Assembly (NCBI RefSeq): GCF_041320705.1
Contig: NZ_JBGGTQ010000012.1
Location: forward strand, 37,295-101,294
Direction: 5' to 3'
Length of the DNA: 64,000 nt
Source: Kineococcus mangrovi
Lineage (GTDB): Bacteria > Actinomycetota > Actinomycetes > Actinomycetales > Kineococcaceae
Numbering within the stretch: position 1 is the first letter of the stretch; every line of letters starts with the position of its first letter. Below are positions 60,469 to 64,000 of the stretch, in pieces. The position numbers were made by a program, and so were the translations under genes. The notes below the pieces were generated by a model. The model searched no databases and had not been told where the DNA came from. It saw only the letters and a list, made by a program, of their open reading frames with translations.

Positions 60469-60533
60469 GTGATGCAGTCGTGCCCCGCAGGACCCCGCGA
60501 CGGGCCCGGCGAGCCCCGGGGAACTCCTAGGCT

Positions 60534-60549
60534 GTGCCCGCGCGGGCAC
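60534..60549. promoter_or_regulatory. Perfect 16-bp palindrome at the VanW promoter
   Basis: GTGCCCGCGCGGGCAC directly follows a TAGGCT -10-like box (60528-60533), so it covers the predicted transcription start. It may be an operator or a 5' hairpin. Confidence 0.45.
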
Positions 60550-60593
60550 GTCCCGTGGTCCGCGCACGGGGGATCGAGCGGGGGAACGACGCA

Positions 60594-62423
60594 GTGCCGA
60601 ACACCGACAAGCCCGCGCAGCAGGAGACCGGACGGCCGGCGGGCGGCCGTGCGCCACGGCCGTGGACGCGGCGACCCACCACCTGGGTCGGGCTCGGCGT
60701 CGTCGTCCTCGCGGGCGGGTACTGCGCCGCCGCGCTCGCCCTGGGCGGCCAGGCCCCGCGCGGGACGACCGTGCTCGGCGCCGACGTGGGCGGGCAGGAC
60801 CGCGCGGCCGTCGAGCAGACCCTGGGCGAGCGCGCGCAGCAGCTGGCGACCACGCCCGTGGCCCTCCAGGTCACCGGTGCCGGGGCGTCGGCGACCGGGG
60901 AGGTCGTCCCCGCCGAGGCCGGGCTCGACCTCGACGTCGCCGGCACCGCCGAACGCCTCACCGGCCCCGCGTGGGCCCCCGCCGACCTGTGGCGCCACGT
61001 CGCCGGCGGCGCGGCCGAGGCCCCGGAGGTCGACGTCGACCGCGACGCCCTGCGGTCCGCGCTGCAGCCGCTGGCCGACTCCGTGGCCGTCGCCCCCGTG
61101 GAGGGGGCCGTCACGTTCGACGTGCGCGAGGACGGTGCCGTCGAACCGGCGCTCACCGCCCCCGAGGAGGGGCGGGCTCTCGACGTGGACGCCGCGGCGG
61201 ACACGGTCGTGCGCGGCTGGCTCGACGGCGGTCCTCTCACGCTCGAGGCGGCCGTGGCCGAGCCCTCGGTCGACGCCGACGGCATCTCGGCCGCCGTCGA
61301 CGCGATCGCCCGGCCCGCCGTGGCCGGGGACCTCGTCGTGGCCGGCGGTGGCCGGGAGGTGACCCTGCCCCCCGCGGCGTTCGCCCGCTCGCTGGCCGTC
61401 CGGCCCGTCGAGGGCGAGGCGGCCCTCGTCGCCGACGGGGCCGGGCTGCAGACCGCGCTCACCGCTGCCGACCCGCAGTTCGAGACGGCCCCGCAGGACG
61501 CCCGCATCGACATCGTCGGCGAGACCCCCCAGGTGGTGCCCGCGGTGGCGGGCCGTGCCGTGCCGCCGCAGGACCTCGCCCGCGCCGTCACCGGTGCGCT
61601 CACGGGGGCACCGCCGACCCGCCGCGCCGAGGTCGAGCTCGTCGAGTCCGCGCCGCAGCTGTCCACGGAGGAGCTGCAGCAGCTGGGGATCGTCGAGCGC
61701 ATCTCGACGTTCGCCACCAACCTCACGGCGAACAGGGCCCGCACCGAGAACATCCGCATCGCGGCCGGGCACGTCGACGGCACGATCCTGCGCCCGGGGG
61801 AGGAGTTCTCCCTCAACGACACCGTCGGCGAGCGCACGCCCGAACGCGGGTTCAACCGCGCCCCCGTCATCTCCGGCGGCCGGCTCGTCGACGACTACGG
61901 CGGCGGGGTCTCCCAGCTGTCCACCACGCTGTTCAACGCGGTGTTCTTCGCCGGTCTGGACGAGATCGAGCACCGGCCGCACTCGTTCTACATCTCCCGC
62001 TACCCCGAGGGCCGGGAGGCCACGATCGACTGGCGCACCATCGACAACCGCTTCCGCAACGACTCCGGCCACGGCGTCTACGTCCAGGCCGGCATCGTCG
62101 GCAACCAGGTCGTCGTGTCGATGTACGGGACGAGGTTCATGGACGTCGAGGCGCGCAAGTCCGCGCGCCGCAACGTCAAGCCGCCGCGGACGATCTACGA
62201 CACCTCTCGCGGCTGCACGCCCAGCTCGGCCACGGCCACGGGGTTCACCGTCGACGTCACGCGGGTCATGACGCCCGTCGGCGGCGGGGAGCAGCAGCGC
62301 GAGACGTGGACGACGGTCTACAACCCCGAGAACCGCGTCGTCTGCGGGCCCGACCCCGCGACCGTGCGGCCGAGCACCCCGGCACCCTCACCCAGCACCC
62401 CGGCCGAGACCCCGGCGCAGTAG
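60594..62423 (+). CDS. VanW-family cell-envelope protein
   Basis: A 609-residue protein with one N-terminal membrane span (about 30-50) and a large outer part. Four or so repeated beta-rich segments of the putative peptidoglycan-binding type come first (for example LGADVGGQDRAAVEQTL). The VanW domain lies at about 420-560 (GTILRPGEEFSLNDTVGERT, GGVSQLSTTLFNAVFFAG, HSFYISRYPEGREATIDW). A Pro/Ser/Thr tail ends the protein. VanW proteins occur near vancomycin-resistance genes but also widely in actinobacteria; no van genes are here. The GTG at 60594 follows GGGGGAA. Confidence 0.9.
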   Translation: MPNTDKPAQQETGRPAGGRAPRPWTRRPTTWVGLGVVVLAGGYCAAALALGGQAPRGTTVLGADVGGQDRAAVEQTLGERAQQLATTPVALQVTGAGASATGEVVPAEAGLDLDVAGTAERLTGPAWAPADLWRHVAGGAAEAPEVDVDRDALRSALQPLADSVAVAPVEGAVTFDVREDGAVEPALTAPEEGRALDVDAAADTVVRGWLDGGPLTLEAAVAEPSVDADGISAAVDAIARPAVAGDLVVAGGGREVTLPPAAFARSLAVRPVEGEAALVADGAGLQTALTAADPQFETAPQDARIDIVGETPQVVPAVAGRAVPPQDLARAVTGALTGAPPTRRAEVELVESAPQLSTEELQQLGIVERISTFATNLTANRARTENIRIAAGHVDGTILRPGEEFSLNDTVGERTPERGFNRAPVISGGRLVDDYGGGVSQLSTTLFNAVFFAGLDEIEHRPHSFYISRYPEGREATIDWRTIDNRFRNDSGHGVYVQAGIVGNQVVVSMYGTRFMDVEARKSARRNVKPPRTIYDTSRGCTPSSATATGFTVDVTRVMTPVGGGEQQRETWTTVYNPENRVVCGPDPATVRPSTPAPSPSTPAETPAQ

Positions 62424-62450
62424 CCGGGGCCCGGCCCGGGCGCGCCGGGG

Positions 62451-62795
62451 TCAGAGGGGCAGGACGTCCAGGTCGACGGCGCGCACGGGCCACAGGTCGA
62501 GGTCGAACTGGACCCCGGGCAGCGCGTGCTGGAGCTCGGACTGCAGCCGGAACCCCTCGCTGGCGTAGGTGGTGCAGGACGAGGGGGAGTCCCAGCCGCA
62601 CAGCTCGACGGGGTGGTGCTCGTCGAAGTAGGCCTGCCAGGACAGCAGACCGGTGCGCAGGTGCTCGTCCAGGCCGAGGTCGTCCAGGTGCGTGGGGCTG
62701 AGGACGAAGCCCCCGAGGTCGGCCGGCGCCCACACGGGCGTCGGGGCCAGGTAGTCGCTCATGAGGCGCAATCGCTCAAGTCGCTCAAACGGCAC
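62451..62795 (-). CDS. Small protein of unknown function
   Basis: A 114-residue protein with an acidic, Leu/Trp-rich sequence (VPFERLERLRLMSDYLAPTP at the start; LRTGLLSWQAYFDEHHP in the middle). No membrane segment, signal or known motif is visible. The GTG at 62795 is chosen because TACCCT (62807-62802) ends 6 bases upstream, the leaderless pattern seen elsewhere in this window. An ATG at 62762 inside the frame is possible but has no ribosome-binding site. Convergent with the VanW gene. Confidence 0.65.
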   Translation of the reverse strand: MPFERLERLRLMSDYLAPTPVWAPADLGGFVLSPTHLDDLGLDEHLRTGLLSWQAYFDEHHPVELCGWDSPSSCTTYASEGFRLQSELQHALPGVQFDLDLWPVRAVDLDVLPL

Positions 62796-63070
62796 CCGAC
62801 GAGGGTAGGCCCTGCGCGGGAGTGCTCCGGACCACCGCGCCGGGGTCTGCACGCCTTGCGCCGCAACGTTTGCAACGACGCACCGTCGTAGTCGAGGGGG
62901 TGGCGGGGCGCCTCCTCGTCGCCACGGTGCCGCCGCGCTCGTGCAGGCGCCCCACGGCCTGCTGGACGGCACGACCGGCGACGCGCGGCGGTGAACCCGG
63001 CGCCCGGCCGGTCCGTGTCCCCGGTGACACGACGCCCCGACCCGGGGGCGTCCCGACCCGGGGGTCCCCG
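62796..63070. promoter_or_regulatory. Divergent region with a hairpin before the YceI gene
   Basis: The 275-base gap holds the -10 of the minus-strand small gene (62807-62802) and a GCAACG direct repeat around AACGTT (near 62870-62890). It also has an 8-bp perfect stem GACGCCCC-GACCCG-GGGGCGTC (63031-63052) ending 18 bases before the YceI ATG, and a 13-base repeat CCCGACCCGGGGG at 63036 and 63052. Confidence 0.4.
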
Positions 63071-63817
63071 ATGAGCAGCAGCACCACCGACCGACGACCC
63101 CGCCCCACCGGTCCCGGCCGACCGCGCCGCCGTCGCCGGCTGTGGATCGGGCTGGCGGTCCTCGTCGTCGTCCTCCTCGTCGCGGCCGTCGCGGGGCCGC
63201 GGATCTACGCGCAGGTCGAGGGCGGCAGGGCCGCGGCACCGCTGGCCACCGCCGGCTCGGCACCGACCGCGACCGGGCCCGCCACCGACGCCACGCTCGA
63301 CGGCTCGTGGACCGTCGCCGACGGCGGCACCGCCGGGTACCGCGTCGAGGAGGTCCTCAACGGCCAGGACGTCACCGTGACGGGACGCACCGACCAGGTC
63401 ACCGGCGACCTCACCGTCGACGGCGGCCGCCTCACCGCCGGGACGGTCTCGGTGGACCTGGCGAGCGTGACGACCGACTCCGGCGCCCGCGACGGGCGGT
63501 TCCGGTCCAGCTCGATCATGGACGTCGAGCGCTACCCGACCGCCGACTTCACCGTGACGTCCCCCGTCCCGCTCGGCGGGCTCGACGTCGGGTCCACGAT
63601 CGCGGTCCAGCTCACCGGGACCCTCACCCTCAAGGGCACCACCCGCGACGTCACCGCGCCGGCCACCGTCGAGCGCACGGCCGAGCGGGCCGTCACCGTC
63701 ACGGGGTCGCTGCCCGTGACCTGGTCCGACTACGGCGTCCAGGCCCCCGACCTCGGGTTCGTGTCCGTCCAGGACGCGGGGACCGTCGAGTTCTCGGTGC
63801 CCGCCGTCCCCGCCTGA
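63071..63817 (+). CDS. Membrane-anchored YceI-family protein
   Basis: A 248-residue protein. A strongly basic N-terminus (RPRRRRRLW) and one membrane span at about 24-44 are followed by a linker and the YceI lipocalin-like domain. Its segments are DGSWTVADGGTAGYRV, SIMDVERYPTADFTV and LKGTTRDVTAP. YceI proteins bind isoprenoid or other hydrophobic compounds outside the cytoplasm. The ATG at 63071 has GGGGG upstream, next to a hairpin. Complete. Confidence 0.88.
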   Translation: MSSSTTDRRPRPTGPGRPRRRRRLWIGLAVLVVVLLVAAVAGPRIYAQVEGGRAAAPLATAGSAPTATGPATDATLDGSWTVADGGTAGYRVEEVLNGQDVTVTGRTDQVTGDLTVDGGRLTAGTVSVDLASVTTDSGARDGRFRSSSIMDVERYPTADFTVTSPVPLGGLDVGSTIAVQLTGTLTLKGTTRDVTAPATVERTAERAVTVTGSLPVTWSDYGVQAPDLGFVSVQDAGTVEFSVPAVPA

Positions 63818-63901
63818 GCCCCACCCGACGGTGGTCCGGGCGAACCGGTGGATGCGCCGGATCGCCTGCGGGACAGGCCCGCTGATCACTAGCCTGGCGG
63901 C

Positions 63902-64000
63902 ATGTCGTCCGCGGGAGCGGTGGACCCGCTGCTCCTTCGCGCGTGGCAGGAGGTCTCCGAGGGAACCGTCGTGGGGGGGGGGGCGGGGCGGGGTTCGGTG
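63902..64000 (+). CDS. Start of a truncated gene, function unknown
   Basis: An ATG at 63902 opens a frame (MSSAGAVDPLLLRAWQEVSEG) that runs off the window. TAGCCT (63890-63895) ends 6 bases upstream, again the leaderless pattern. A run of 11 G (63973-63983) lies in the frame; it may be a sequence error, so the frame beyond it is uncertain. Too short for a family call. Confidence 0.5.
   Translation, partial: MSSAGAVDPLLLRAWQEVSEGTVVGGGAGRGSV

Overview
The window is very GC-rich DNA (strong G/C bias at third codon positions, many GTG starts). It carries actinobacterial hallmarks: an EthA/EthR-type pair, a VanW protein, Xi-class GST and SpoIIE/RsbW-type regulators. There are also candidate flagellar (sigma-28-like) promoters and several c-di-GMP enzymes. 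The best fit is a motile actinomycete of the Kineococcus/Kineosporiaceae type; this is an inference from gene content, not a match to a known genome.

Layout. 1-471: 5' part of a membrane acyltransferase-like gene. 603-4703: a Baeyer-Villiger monooxygenase / hydrolase / alcohol dehydrogenase operon (ethA-like first gene) divergent from an ethR-like repressor. 4754-6272: a Phd-like small protein with a coupled 29-codon ORF, then an Xi-class GST. 6303-7297: an IS982-type insertion sequence whose target duplication contains the stop codon of the next gene. 7301-15033: signalling genes, namely GGDEF-EAL, GAF-PP2C-HATPase, a CurA-like reductase with its TetR, and an EAL-DICT-LOV-GGDEF protein that looks like a blue-light receptor. 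15124-26991: ROK kinase and a carbohydrate cluster (CUT1 ABC transporter, glycosidase, dehydrogenases, a PfkB protein without its catalytic Asp, LacI). 27054-36551: mixed chromosomal genes (GT4 glycosyltransferase, two HAD hydrolases, a diguanylate cyclase, a D-2-hydroxyacid dehydrogenase, a pyrimidine-dimer-glycosylase-like protein, a secreted subtilase).

36970-45447: a second sugar cluster (binding protein, two permeases, ThuA-like, two Gfo/Idh oxidoreductases, LacI, TIM-barrel isomerase). It is tied together by a palindromic operator, CGATGCGCATCG, found before the transporter genes and on the start codon of the LacI gene. The gene set suggests uptake of a glycoside and oxidation through a 3-keto sugar. 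45561-48230: MASE1-PAS-GGDEF cyclase behind a sigma-28-like promoter. 48320-53400: CAP-domain and SPOR-like proteins, a SulP transporter, an acyltransferase-3 protein and a MerR regulator. 53416-56827: dxs and a DUF2254 membrane protein. 56898-60402: YhgE/Pip membrane protein, ABC ATPase and TetR in one overlapping operon. 60594-64000: VanW protein, small ORFs, a YceI protein and a truncated final gene.

Two regulatory themes cross the window. First, about eleven genes, mostly regulators, start 6-7 bases after a TANNNT-like -10 box with no Shine-Dalgarno, the pattern of leaderless mRNA. Second, several genes (two c-di-GMP enzymes, a secreted protease, two genes of unknown function) lie behind [C/G]TCAAG-N14/15-GCCGATG-type promoters, which suggests membership of a flagellar regulon.
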